From: Tenrec ecaudatus
Lineage: Eukaryota; Chordata; Mammalia; Afrosoricida; Tenrecidae
Direction of reading: 5' to 3'
Assembly: GCF_050624435.1 (NCBI RefSeq)
Contig: NC_134530.1
Coordinates: forward strand, 144,190,721 to 144,254,720
DNA length: 64,000 nucleotides
In this document: in pieces, positions 1-11,500 of the stretch
Layout of the letters: the number at the start of each line of letters is the position of its first letter
Numbering within the stretch: position 1 is the first letter of the stretch
Program-made: the position numbers and the translations under genes
Notes under the pieces: generated by a model
The model's database searches: none
Told to the model about the DNA's origin: nothing
The model's input: only the letters and a program-made list of their open reading frames with translations

Positions 1-64
1 TCTTCCCCACGGGTTCCGAGACTGGGAAACTGGGAATCTTTAGGAGAGCAGACAGTCTGGCCAT

Positions 65-212
<148 letters not shown>

Positions 213-213
213 C

Positions 214-257
214 AAAACTCACTGTCCATCGAGTCCATAGGACAGGGTAGAACTGTT
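214..257 (-). mobile_element. AfroSINE 3' remnant, antisense
   Basis: CCATCGAGTCCATAGGACAG then GGTAGAACTG are the reversed 3' part of the SINE with an internal loss of about 20 bp. Confidence 0.5.
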
Positions 258-1194
258 CGGCGCCCCTTCCCTTAGCCCAATGTATCCCCAGGCATCTGAC
301 ATCTGCGTAGGGTGTGACTTTTGAGACAGAGAAAGCAGATTAGGCACAGATGGAAGCCAGCGCCAGTGGCCAGACAGAGACGGTGGCCTGGAAAGATCAA
401 CAAAGAACGGAGCTCAAACAAGCAGCTTCCTTCAGAGAAAAGCCTTCCCTGCGAACGAGCGAGCTGCTGCCCTGACTTTGGACTTCTCGTCTCCTCAAGG
501 GTGAGAACATAAATGTGTGTGAGTCCAGGCCACCACTTGTGGTCTTTCTGTTAGGGCAGCATCAGATAACTAAATGCCTTTGCATTTCATCGACAGCGAA
601 GCTCACTCTGCTCACTCCCCTCCAAGGATCCCGACCTGACAGTTCTTCCTTTGCCTGCAGTCTGTGCAAAGGGGGACCTCCAGAGTCCGATTCCCCCTCT
701 CTCCCCCGCCTAGTCGGGGGTCTCAGCACCCTCCAGACACACCAGGACAGGAGAGCAACACTGTCACAGCCAGAAGCAGAGAGCATGTCTGAGTTATCTG
801 GTGCTGCCAAACAGAAAACCACAGAAGGGTGGCTTTGGGTCATGGCCGTTTGTTTTCTGACACTTTAAGGGGCTAGAGGTCTGGATTCTGTTCTGTGCTT
901 GCTCTGTGCCTAATCTGTCCTCCCCACCCCCACCGCAGCCCCTGAATCTCTTATGGTACTTTGGGTGAGAGTCGCAGAGTGGATTGGTTTTCCATTCACC
1001 TGGGTGCAGGCATTTGGTTGTGCCATGGTGCTGGTCCAACACCTTCCCTCTTCCTCCCTGAGTTCCCTGTTTCCTGCTCCTTCCTCTCTCTGAGCTTTGT
1101 TTGTTTGGGGGGGGGGGCACAGGTGCTTCCCTGGAGTCTTCACTATCTTGTTGCACTAGAAATGCACCCCTCCCTGGAGGGATTATTCACTTGA
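258..1194. other. Unassigned sequence
   Basis: I see no gene and no repeat family I can name. Short open frames on both strands lack any protein signature. Confidence 0.4.
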
Positions 1195-1500
1195 TAGGCC
1201 TGGCTGTTGTTTGTTGCGACCCCAGGGATGGATTCAGTTCCAGGTCTGAAAAATGGCTGAAGACCACAGTCCTGGGGGACCACCATCCTCTATCAGACCA
1301 TTGTCTGGTGGTTTGTATGATTTTGCGTTTTGTTCTGCATTTTTTGTGTCCTCCCTCACTCTGGGACTTCTCATTGTGATCCTGATCAGAGCAGTTGGCT
1401 GTAATAGCCGGGCACCACCTAATTCTTCTGGTCTCAGGGCAGTGTGCCACGGTATCCCACTAGTACTTTCAGACAAGTTGTTTCCTTGAGACTTTGATGT
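1195..1500 (-). mobile_element. Afrotherian L1 3'-UTR fragment, antisense
   Basis: CAGACCATTGTCTGGTGG, TAGCCGGGCACCACC and TTCTTCTGGTCTCAGGG match the reversed 3' UTR of elephant-type L1 as I remember it. Older than the AATAAAATGATT tails. Confidence 0.5.
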
Positions 1501-1544
1501 TCTGCTTTGGCCCAAATAGTTGTATCTTTGATAGCAGCTGATAA

Positions 1545-1815
1545 GTTTTTTGTTTTTAAATTATTATCATCTATTTTTATAATTATTATTCATTGGGATC
1601 TAATACATGTATCATCTTAAATAATGCATTTGATCTAACTAAATCTATATAAAATGCCATTTTAAACTAGTTAATATACAACTTATCAATAAGATATTTA
1701 ACTTCTTGTAATGCAAAGTCTTGGAAAGGCGGTGGTTTGTGCACTTATAGCACATTGCCTTTCGGACCAGCCTCATTTCAACTGCTCGGTACCCACACGT
1801 GACTCTCAGGCATTA
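1545..1815. mobile_element. Mammal-wide repeat relic, family not named
   Basis: AT-rich stretch ending TTGTGCACTTATAGCACATTG, TCGGACCAGCCTCATTTCAA, CCCACACGTGACTC. The pattern recurs in human DNA from memory (hAT- or L2-like), but I cannot assign it. Confidence 0.35.
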
Positions 1816-2317
1816 AGGAATGGTTTTGTTTTTCAGGTATTTAAAAATTTTTGAAATTCAGATTATTCTCCAGCTGTTTTCTCCAGTGCAAAACGTCTCC
1901 CTCCCCAGTTCAGGCATGACTCAGGCTTGGAAAGGGTGGCTGCTTGGGGCACAAGGAGAAGCCTTTTCTCTCTTCTTTACCTACCTTTGCACCGCCCCAC
2001 ACCCCAGCACCAGAGAGGTGATTATAAGGGCAAAATCCTAAGCCAGCATGGCGCCTGGAAGTGCTCTCTGCCTTGAGCAATGCCCTGGGCAGGCCTGTTC
2101 TCTGATCCGTGCTTCTGCACTGGGACTCCAATTGTTACTCACCGGATTAAAATGTAAAATATTGTCTTTACAGACTATGTTGTGCTGATTGTCCTGGATG
2201 TCCTAGAGACTGTGGTCCCACTGGATCATCCCCTCAAAGTGCTGGTTATGGCTCACAAGTGTGCAGGACTTTGCCCTCGTGTGTGTTACCATAGCTTTGA
2301 ATGTGTTCACCATGGCC

Positions 2318-2402
2318 TCTGCCATCAAGTCGATTCTGACTCACAGTGACCCCGTGGGGCAGGGTAGAACTGTCCCTGTGCGTTTCTGAGACTGTAGCTC
2401 TT
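2318..2402 (-). mobile_element. AfroSINE 3' part, antisense
   Basis: GCCATCAAGTCGATTCTGAC, TCACAGTGACCCCGTGGGGC, AGGGTAGAACTG: a good match to the reversed SINE end. Confidence 0.7.
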
Positions 2403-2426
2403 ATTTATTTGTGGGGGAATACAAAT

Positions 2427-3010
2427 AAGAGGGGTACCCAAAAAAACCTGTAGTTTTTTTCAAAGCTATGTATTTAAATTTTTTTAACAAAACAGCCTGA
2501 TTTTCTTCAAAGGACTCTCTGTTAGACTTAATATATTTGTCAAATCTGCGAGTCCATTCTTGGAAACATTTTTTCTAAGTCATTTTTTTAGATGGCTGAC
2601 AGCACCTCCCTCTTTTTTTTCTTTCTTTACCTCTTCTAAATCACCAAATTGCTGTCTTTTCATGTCCCTCTTCATTCTGAGAAACAAAAAGAAGTCACAC
2701 AGAGTGAGGTCAGGTGAGTCAGGTGCGTGGGGCAAGAGAGGCATGCTGGGTTGGTTTTTGTTTGTTTGTTGCCAAAACTGATGGACTGAGATGGCTAAGT
2801 GAACAGGTGCATTGTCGTGGTGGAAAAACCAGTCACCCATCTGCCACGAATCAGGTCTTTTTTGTCACACACTGTTGCACAATCTTTTCAGAACCTCTAA
2901 ATAGAGAGCTTGATTAACAGTCTGACCTGGTGGAACAAACTCCAAATGCACTGTCCCCCTCTCATCAAATAAACAAATGGCCAAAATGAGAAAACAGAGC
3001 TTGTAAGGAC
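2427..3010 (-). mobile_element. Mariner-family DNA transposon, decayed
   Basis: The minus strand (2,840-2,580) reads the C-terminal mariner transposase: FFHHDNAPVHLA, then SPDLTLCDFFLF. Exactly 34 residues separate the Asp of HDN from the Asp of SPD, the DD34D signature. The reading frame is short and starts mid-domain; the N-terminal DNA-binding part is not recognisable and was probably lost. The left end carries GGGGTACCCAAAAAAACC, a plausible terminal repeat. Not a functional gene. Confidence 0.75.
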
Positions 3011-3159
3011 CTCTTCGATTCTTCCTTTTTAATTTTGTCATTCATGTTGTGGATATAAATTATATGATTAGGTTTGATATCATGTTTTGGGTTATACTGT
3101 CCAGACAACTGATGCCTTCTCCTGCTAGAGCCCCAAAGAGACTCCAACGCTTCACAGGA

Positions 3160-3262
3160 ATATGCAGCCTCGTCTTCCTCCAGTGGTGCACTGGCGGTTT
3201 CGAAGTACTGACTTTGTGGTTAGTCGCCCAACACATAACCACTACGCCATCAGGACTCCCAC
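3160..3262 (-). mobile_element. AfroSINE 5' half, antisense
   Basis: CGGTTTCGAAGTACTGACTT, GGTTAGTCGCCCAACACATA and CCACTACGCCATCAGGACTC are the reversed tRNA-like head. Confidence 0.75.
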
Positions 3263-3301
3263 ACAGGTGTAGAAATATCCTGTGCCAAGCCTCTATACCA
3301 A

Positions 3302-3370
3302 AGGACTTCAAAAACTTCATGGAAAATATAATTAAAAGGTACCAGAATTTTTCCACAAAGTTCCCGCATA
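3302..3370. mobile_element. Palindromic MITE-like element
   Basis: Arms ACTTCATGGAAAA and TTTTTCCACAAAGTT are near-complementary around a short centre. Similar pieces occur at 7,292-7,322 and 39,823-39,909. Confidence 0.4.
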
Positions 3371-3374
3371 GATA

Positions 3375-4780
3375 CTTCTTGGTGATTTTCCATTCACCTT
3401 CTGTTCCACCTGCCTGTCTACCTATCAATCTGCCTGTAGAGATTGTGTGTTCTTACGATGGCTGCAGGATTGTGAGTGTCATAGTAACCTTTGCTGTCAT
3501 TTTTTTAATCCTTGACCTCCCCCACATGATACATTGCCTTTCCCTTGACCCAAGTGAATAGTCCTGTAGCCGCTAGGTAGTGATTTACTCTCCTTTCCCC
3601 CTCTCAACCCTGCCTAGCCTGCTCTTTCACATTTCAAAACTGAAAGGTTTTAAACATGCCTTGCACTGATATTGCCCCCATTGACATAACCAAGAATACC
3701 TCACCCCCCAGTACAATTATACCCACAGGCATAGGATTTAGGGTTTACACTACATAGTTTAGGGGAGCACAACTCAACTCAACTCACCTCAGAGAGAGAG
3801 AGAGATTAAGGAACAGAGAGTGAGCAAGTAAGCCCTTCATGCTGGAAGACCATGCCCTAGAAAAGATCTCAGAGGGAAATTGCCTGACAAAGAATGTCAA
3901 GGAAATGACATTTTGACAACTGGCAAAGAGGCTTGCCTCCCACTTCCTGCCATCCATCTCCATTCTCCCTCTTCAGTCCCTCTCCTCCCACCCTGGATCG
4001 TTTCTCTGGCAAGCAGGGTCCCTCCTCAACTCCCTCTGCCCTCCTTGATGATGCTACATTGGGAAATCGTTGAAACCTCAAATCACGGATTGTTCCAAAT
4101 TCCTCTCAGCCTCCCCCAGGGCCCGGCTCCGGACATGACTCCACCAGGAGTCAGCAGGGGACAGTGGCTAATCTGATGAGGGAGCAAGGAGAGCCCTCCC
4201 ACCCCTGCCCCCACCCCACCCCCACTTCTGACACCTCTACCCCAGACCTTACATGGGTCCACTTTGGAGGTGGGGGCCTCGGCATCTTCCTCTGAGGCAA
4301 TATGGGGCGGAAAAGCATCCAGTTCCAGGCTTCCCACACTCCTTGCCCAGGGAAGGGCACACACTGTCTTGCAAGGGAACGAGAATCCAAGGAACCACAT
4401 GAAAATGGGCCACAGATCCAGCCCAGAAGTGCCCACCCAAGGTCTCCCAACCAGACAGGCAGAGGCAGGGGACAGGAGTATCAGACCCAGTGCAGGAACA
4501 AGCTGCTCAGCGGAGCAGGCATGCCACGTGCTCTCCTAGCCTGGACTGCCCCTTGTCCAGTGTCAAAGCTGGTCTGGGGTCAAGACTATGGAGAATCTCT
4601 TATCTTAAGACAACTGACTCAGAAGCTGCAGTGCATCATGAAGGCGCCGTCAGTAAGGGCCTCACGCCTCCCTCCACAGCCCCAGCTCTGCCTCCCAGCA
4701 TCCCACAGCCAAAGAGTCCAATGAGAGCTTTCATAACTCAGTACCCATTCCTGGCCGGCCATTCCCTGATGAAGAGCTTA
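3375..4780. other. Unassigned unique sequence
   Basis: No gene or clear repeat seen. GA-rich and C-rich short tracts at 3,790-3,810 and 4,200-4,230. Confidence 0.4.
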
Positions 4781-5135
4781 TCATGGCCGTTGTATGTATG
4801 GGGACAGAGAAGGTTGGAAGAATTAAGGGGTTTGTCCCAAGTCACACAGCAAGCGAGTAGCAGAGTTGGAACTTAAATCTGTCACTGGGACTTCCAAATT
4901 CACTTTGCCGCTCTGTTGTTTGTGATTAAGACTCATACAAGTGGTCACGATAATAATAATACCGTCTACTTCATGGGCAATGTCTCCTTCAATCTTTACA
5001 AGACCCTCCTGAGAACAGTAAGCCAACATCTCCATTTCACAGGTGAAAACACCACAGCTGAAACAATGTGGACTTTGTCTGAAGTCATACACCAAATGGC
5101 CGAGCAGAGCTGTCAAGATCAGACTGCTTGAAAGT
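4780..5135 (+). mobile_element. MIR-type fragments (two)
   Basis: CCCAAGTCACACAGCAAGCGAGTAGCAGAGTTGGAA (4,830-4,870) and CATTTCACAGGTGAAAACACCACAGCTGAA (5,033-5,062) are MIR core motifs. Confidence 0.65.
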
Positions 5136-5188
5136 CGTGGAGTCAGAGTTCAGACCAGGGTTTATAAAGAATTTCACCATCAAAGAAA

Positions 5189-6063
5189 GCTGATGGTGCC
5201 TGGCTATCAAAAGATATAGTATTTGTGGTCTTAAAGGCTTGAAGATAAACAATCAGCCATCTTGCTGAGAAGCAACGATGTCCACATGGAATTAAGCACA
5301 CCAGCCTGTGTGATCACGAGGTGTCGATAGGATCAAGTATCAGACATCAAAGAACAAAAAAAAACATATCATTGTGAATGAGGGGGAGTGTGGAGTGGAG
5401 ACCCAAAGCCCATCTGTAGGCAACTGGACATCCCCTTATAGAAGAATCGTGGGGAGGAAATGAGTTTGTCAGGGTGCAGTGTAGCCACAATGAAACATTG
5501 AAAAGTGTAGCCACAATGAAACAACTTTCCTCTAGTTCTTAGATGTTTCCTCACCTCCCAGCGCCACTACCCCCCCCCCCACCACTGCCAAACAATCATG
5601 ATCCCAATTCTACCTTACAAATCTGGCTGAACCAGAGGGTGTACACTGGTACAAATAGGAACTGAAAACACAGGGAATCCAGGGCAGATGACCCCTTCAG
5701 GACCAGTGGTGAGAGTGGCGATATGTGAAAGGTGGAGGGAAGGTGGGGTAGAAAGGGAGAACTGATCTCAAGGATCTACATATAACCCCCTCCCTGGGCG
5801 ATGGACAATAGAAAAGTGGGTGAAGGGAGACGTCAGACAATGTAAGACATGACAAAATACTAATAATTTATAAATTATCAAGGGTTCATGAGGAGTGGGT
5901 GGGGAGGGAGGGAAAATGAGCTAATAGCAAGAGCTCAAGTAGAAAGCAAATGTTTTGAGAATGATGAGGGTAACAAATGTACAAATGTGCTTGACACAAG
6001 GGATGTGTGTATGGATTGTGATAAGAGTTGTATGAGCCCCCAATAAAATGATTTTTTTTTAAA
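5189..6063 (+). mobile_element. L1 3'-UTR (tenrec-type), sense, longest sense copy
   Basis: Runs from GATGGTGCCTGGCTATC through GTGGTCTTAAAGGCTTGAAG, a C-run, AAGGATCTACATATAACC, ATTATCAAGGGTTCATGAGG to GAGCCCCCAATAAAATGATT and a T/A tail. It serves as the reference for the fragments elsewhere. No coding sequence is attached (5' truncated). Confidence 0.8.
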
Positions 6064-7660
6064 TCTTGCCATCGGGGAAACAAGGACCCAGTCTCAGACT
6101 AAGGCAGAATGACATCCCTCTTCAACTGGCAGGGTTAGGTTCTAACGGTGAACTTGAAGAGGGAGTGGGTTGGGGAAAGAGGGAGTGTGATCATTTGTTT
6201 TCAACTTTTTATTGTATGTTAGGTAGGAATTTATATTCCAAATCAACTTCTCTACGCTCTCTTTAGCTTGCCCTGGCCCACAGGAGAAGAAAAATGTTGA
6301 CTCTCAAGAAGCTTAGCATTTTATCTTTCTTGCATTACTTCCTCTAATATTTCACCAGCCTCAACAACTGTGGTGTCTGTGTCAACATGTTATCTTCAAT
6401 CCTTATCGGACAGGGACCACTTAAAAAAAATGTTCCCAGGGGAAGTAAGTGCTCAGCCTGCTTCCTCTGGCAGGGTCTCAGCCTCTAGCCTCCCTTCCTG
6501 AGAGTTACAGGCTGGGAGGTGGGCGGGCAGGGGGTGGGAGGGGCCTCTCCTCAGTGGCCAGCTCAGTGCCTGGCACCTAGTAGGCACTTGGTGCACATTT
6601 GTCCCATGAATAAATTATTCTCTGATGGCTTTGTACAATTCAACCCTTACCTGGGCATCAGTTAGACTTTAAACACCATAGATTCAGGGCTAAGTAAATA
6701 CAGGTGCCACCCTGGAAGACGGCTCAGAGCAGGATGGGGCCTGACGAAAGCCCCCACCACCTTAACCATTGGTGTGCTACCTTATCAGGGCCACCTTAAA
6801 GATATTTTTTCAAACAATGTGAAGAAGGAGTGAATGACAAGCCACTGATAGGATGACTAAGAACAACCAAGTCTGCTGTGAGCACAGGAAAAGGGACCAC
6901 TGATCTACTGAGGGAGTCTAGGGAGATGAGCAGCAATTTCATTCAGGAAGCAGCAACCGTTAGCAGTTAACGGTCCCATGTTTCACCCACTAGCCACAGG
7001 TCTCCTGAGCAAAGACTGAAATCACTGTTGCCAGTTGGAGCCAGCCTTGCCCAGGAATGAACTGGCTCATTTGGACTCAAGTCTCTGCTAAGAAGGCACC
7101 TTTTTACCCCCAAAGATGTATGGGATCCAGAGATTCTTATGCAAATCCTCAGCAAAGGGTCAAAGGGAAACGACCCCCTTGGAAGCCCTGGGGCAAGGGG
7201 TCTGTTGAGCAAGTGACAAGAGATGCTATATATGTAAACACACACAGAGGTATATGTAATTCCAACTTTATACAGGCTTCGAAAAAAAATGGAATTTCCC
7301 CACGAACTTTTTGAAGTCCCCTGGCATTTCCCAGGGGATGGGGGATGGAAAGTCTCACAGAAGGGACGGAAACACTTTGAATCACAATGAACCCAAGAGT
7401 GGACAAGGTCCTGCAGTTGGCATGGTAATTAACAGGCTCGTCTTAATTAGGTTTCATTTAGATTTATTCTCTCGTGTGCAGACATAAAATGTGATTCATC
7501 AACTCTCCAAAAGCATTTTCCAAATCATCGGGGAAATGTGGGGCTGGGGACCTGGCCTCTAGTCCTGCACGGGGCTGGGGAGCACGGGTCCCAGCCAGTT
7601 ACATCAGCCGAAGGTCCAGTGCCCCTGTCTTCTGGCATCCAGAACAGTCTCCGAGGACAC
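6064..7660. other. Upstream flank of CSF1, mostly unique
   Basis: Contains an L2/MIR-like end (TGCCTGGCACCTAGTAGGCACTTGG, 6,568-6,592) and half of a palindromic MITE (7,292-7,322). No gene seen; may include upstream regulatory DNA of CSF1. Confidence 0.45.
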
Positions 7661-8169
7661 ATTCCCTCCCCTCCTGGCCAGGTTGGCCTCTCTGCCGGTC
7701 CCCTTCCACCGGGTCTGGAGACCCGAGGCTGGGCGGGCTGCTCCCGGGAACCCGCTAGGAGGGAAGGGGCTGCGCAAACCCGCTGCCTCCTGCTGGCTCC
7801 CGAGGGGCTGCAGCGCGCGTTCCGAAAGGCCGGGCTCTTCTCTCCCGCCGCCGGTCCTCGCTCTCGGCTCATTTCCTGCTCCTAGCTGGGAATTTTCGGG
7901 CCTAGAGGGAAAGTCCCCCAGGACAATTCATGGAACGAGAGTGACAGCGTCAGCTCTGCCGCGAGAGCCAGGGACGAGGCGCTCGGCGAGGCCCGGCGAG
8001 GCGCGCGGGCGCAGGGCAGGGAGGCGGGGGCCCCGCGTCCCCGCTGCGAAGAAAGGGGAGCGCTGCTACCGAGCGGAGCCGCGGGGCTGGCCCGACGGAG
8101 GGCGGGGGAGGGGCGCGGGCGCGAGGCTGCTCAGTGGGCCTGCGGAGCGAGCGTCGGTGTCGGTGCCTG

Positions 8170-8300
8170 TGCGCGCGCCCGCGCCCCCGCGCGCGCGCGT
8201 GAGTGTGTATGTGTGCGTGTGTGTGTTTGGCGCCTGTCCAGGGTGATTTCCCATAAACCACATGTTCAGCCCGCTTAAAAGGCTGTGCCGAGGAGCTGGC
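8170..8300 (+). promoter_or_regulatory. CSF1: CSF1 core promoter
   Basis: Upstream of the predicted transcription start, in order: an alternating CG/TG tract (8189-8226, Z-DNA prone), an NFI-type half site TTTGGC (8226-8231), a kappaB-like GGGTGATTTCCC (8241-8252), a RUNX-type AACCACA (8256-8262) and a TATA-like TTAAAA (8275-8280). The spacing of TTAAAA puts initiation near 8,300-8,310. The order and several motifs match my recollection of the human CSF1 promoter, where a Z-DNA-forming TG repeat next to an NFI site is the reported target of the BAF remodelling complex. Confidence 0.75.
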
Positions 8301-8480
8301 CGGTGAAGCGCGCCTGGGGAAAGTGAAAGTTTGCCTCGGCGCTCTCGCCGCCGCCGCCGCTCCCTGGGCACCCGGCATCCCGGCACGGCGGCGCCGCCCG
8401 GCCCGGCCCCGCGCCGACTCCAGCCGCGGCGAGAGCGAGCCAGCTCGGCCGACGCGCCCGCCGGGGACCCCGCTGCCCGC
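8300..8480 (+). other. CSF1: CSF1 exon 1 5' UTR (start approximate)
   Basis: GC-rich leader between the inferred start site and the ATG at 8481. It contains an IRF/ISRE-like GAAAGTGAAAGT at 8319-8330 and a short CCG-rich run near 8,348-8,360. The 5' end is inferred from the TTAAAA box and remembered human mRNA ends, so it could be off by some tens of bases. Confidence 0.7.
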
Positions 8481-8519
8481 ATGACCGCGCGCGGCGCTGC
8501 CGGGCGCTGCCCTCCCACG
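8481..8519 (+). CDS. CSF1: CSF1 coding exon 1
   Basis: Thirteen codons from ATG through ACG, followed by the donor GTAAGC. Encodes the first part of the signal peptide, MTARGAAGRCPPT. Phase 0 end. Human differs here at a single residue (from memory). Confidence 0.93.
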
Positions 8520-11500
8520 GTAAGCCGCGCCGGTGGCGGGCCGGGCCCAGGGCGGGAGGGACGGGGAAACGCGGCCCCTTCGCCTCCGACCCGCCGGCCG
8601 CCCGAGGCTTTCCCGCCGCGCCGGAGGGTCGCGGCTGCCTTCCCGCCTTGGCGCGCGGAGCTGCCCCGGAGGCCCGGGCGCTCAGCGCTGGGTGGGCCCT
8701 GCAGCTGCGCCGGGGGATGCGGTGCTTCCCGGGCACGGGGCTGGCTGCTCACCCCACTGCAAGGCGACGAGTGACGCCGAGAAGCTACCCACGGGCAGCA
8801 GAGAGGGGTCCCCTGGCGCGGCAGAGGCTCTGTGAGCCAGGGCGCCCCTGCCTCCACTGGCCTCTCGACCTTTTGACCAGCCAACTGCTAAGGGACCAGC
8901 GTGGCTGTGCTGCCGGTGTGGGTCTCATGCCTTCCCCACTGGTCACCTTCGCCCCTGCCACACACAGGCTTCTAGATCCTGGAGGGGTGTGGGGAAGTTC
9001 AGGACCACAGGGTTCCGACAGTGTCAAGCCCAGCAACCTGCTGGCAGGAGGGAAGGAGGCCGGCAAGCCACTACTTGTTCCAGCCCACAGGCAACCGATG
9101 GGGACATCCCCAAGCCTACGTTCGTTCGGGGAACAGGGCCTCCGAGCTGACTTGATGCCTGGCTGTGGAGGGACTAGCCCTGGAATGTTTGCGTGCAAAA
9201 TGTCATATGGAGGGAGGGAGGAAAGTGGAAGGAAGGCTTGGTGCTTCGGAGACTGGCACAGAGGCAGGGCGGCTCAGGGCTGAATGGGGGTGCAGGGCCC
9301 CTGAGCAGGCAGCTCTCAGAAGGTGCTGTGTGACATTGTTAATGAACTGTAAGTGGCCTACCAGTGGGTCTGCTTCCGAGGATCTGTGGAGTGGATGGGA
9401 GGCGGAACCTGGCAGGCCGGGAGCAGCAAAATGTTTGGAGATGGGGGAAGGGGTTGCAGAAGAGGGAGAGGGAAGGATTGAGCCACGGGGGAGGCAGAGT
9501 CCAACGAGAGAGAGGAGATGAGGCTGAGGAGGGAAAGGGGGCAGGGTGAGGGGATGGGCAAGGCACCAGGAAAGACCGTGAAGGCTAAGCCCAAGGAAAG
9601 CTGAGCTGACTTCCAGAGGAGTGGAAGGGGCCCGCTGGCTTCAGGCAGGCAGGGTCTGAGGGCCAGCCATCCCAGTCTCCCCAGAGACCTGTGGACAGTG
9701 TTGACGGGCTAGAGGCTGGCCTGCTACCTCCCAGCATCCCCAAAAAGCCGGCAGCAGGGACACTGTCCTGAGGCTGCCCCGCAGAGGCAGAGGCTGGTGA
9801 GTAGGAGGAGAAGGCAAGACGGAGAGCAGCCTGCCCAGCCAGATACAAGTTATTGCCTTAACCTTTGGGTGGCTACGCAGCTCTCCCTAGGAGGCAGAAC
9901 CCGGATACCAGGGCCAGGGTCAGCTCCCCCTGCCCCAACCATGGGGCGGCTGAGTGATCTTTGAATGGTGCCTGAAATAGCTCCAAAAGTCACGAAGCCC
10001 TGCGACTTCGCACTGCCCTCCCCTGGCTGGCCTCAGTTACCAGTATCTTGCAGTGGCTGTGATAGGGTGGTCTTCCTCCGCATCCCATCCCCTTCCAGCC
10101 TGGGGCCTCGGAGGCTCCGTGGCAGCGAGTTTAGGGTAGAGGTACACCTTTGGCATGACCCAGTTTCCTGCATTGGGCCCTGGACCTGAGGCACCTGGCC
10201 TGGGCAACCATTCCCACCCAGGACTGCCTTCTAAACCACCTAGCAGAACCTCCAAACCCCTGCATAACCACCCTCCCGCCCCTCCGCATCCACCCCGGTG
10301 AGGCCTGCTGGGATCCTGTATTGAGTGGCATTGGGCCATCCAGGGCCTCTTCCCTTCAGTCCTTGCCCCCTTTCTCTCTACCTCCAACTGCTCTCCATCC
10401 TTCAAGGCCTTGCTGAGGTCTCTCTTCTTGCTCCCTGCCTGGCTGTGCAGAGCCAAAGAGGCATTTCCGCAAGGGTAGGTGTCTGCACGCACTTGGGCTT
10501 CTCATTGTATGTAAATAAGCATGTTAGTGTAGGCTGCTGCATGACTTCTTTGAGTTTTTCCCATGTGCTGTTTATTTGCCATATTTGTCTCATTGTCTGG
10601 ATTACTGGGGCTGAGCCCAGATCCCAGAGGCCAGGAAGGTGCCAGCTCTCACCCCACCCTCCCAGCACTTCCCTGAATCTGGAGGCATGCACAGCAGCGA
10701 GGAAGGATCGCCCTGGAGCCTGGCAGCCTCTGTCTGGAGAAAGGGAGCGCTGAGGCCCAGGGATAGGGGCCCTTCATGAGGAGGGGGGCATGGCAAAGGG
10801 TCAGCAATGACCCTCACTCTGGAGGTGAACAGCAACAGGGTCAGTGGATGCTAAAAGAGGGAGTGAGCTGTCAGAAAAGTGCCCCCACTATGGTAAGAGC
10901 TGAGCAGGCTGCATGCAGAGCTTGCTGGAGCCCGAGAGGCAGGTTCCTGTCTGGGCTGGCTAAGCGCCGGCCTTGGAACCTGAAATCATTCCGTGGGTCT
11001 CCTTGAAACTTACACCCAGAGCTCTAAGAGGTCTCCAGCAAGGGAAGGGTCTCCTAGGGAACTATGTTTGGCCATGGACACAGCCAGGCCTGTGTGAAAC
11101 CAGTAGGGAGGAAGGCGTGGGCCCGGGAAGCAGGTCTCCGGCAGGCAGTCTGGAAGTTGGTCCATGAAAGTGGCCCAGAGAGGAGGGGTGCCCGGCTTGG
11201 TGTTTGCCGTCGCAGAGACAGAATGACCGGCAGATGCCAGTCCTGTCCTCGGGGATTTTCCTGTGCCCTGAGGGAGTTGGACTGGTGGGCCCACCACCCA
11301 CGTTGTCATCAGAAGTTCATTGTAGTTAAGCGTAGCCTGGGTAAATCTGGGACTGCTCCTCAGAGGAGGGGGCATTTGGGTGGTTTGCAAGGTTGTGCCG
11401 TGGCTGTTAGGAAATCGAGAGAAGCGGGTTCCAGGGTCACGACTGGCTCGAGGCAAGAATCGATTACGTAGGATTACGGGGTTGAGGTTTTTGTTTTCCT

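Larger units (their letters stand above)
7660..8720. promoter_or_regulatory. CSF1: CpG island over the CSF1 promoter and exon 1
   Basis: The stretch becomes strongly GC- and CpG-rich compared with its flanks, centred on exon 1 and fading in the first kilobase of intron 1. The unusually long open frames here on both strands are explained by the lack of AT-rich stop codons, not by coding. Confidence 0.8.

Noticed and set aside
515-868. 117-codon open frame upstream
   Set aside because: Overlapped by open frames on the other strand, no recognisable protein, no splice or promoter context.
7683-9283. Several long open frames over the CpG island (e.g. 7683-8246, 8066-8884 minus, 8648-9283)
   Set aside because: GC-rich sequence lacks stops in all frames; no protein signature, and the CSF1 exon 1 model explains the region.
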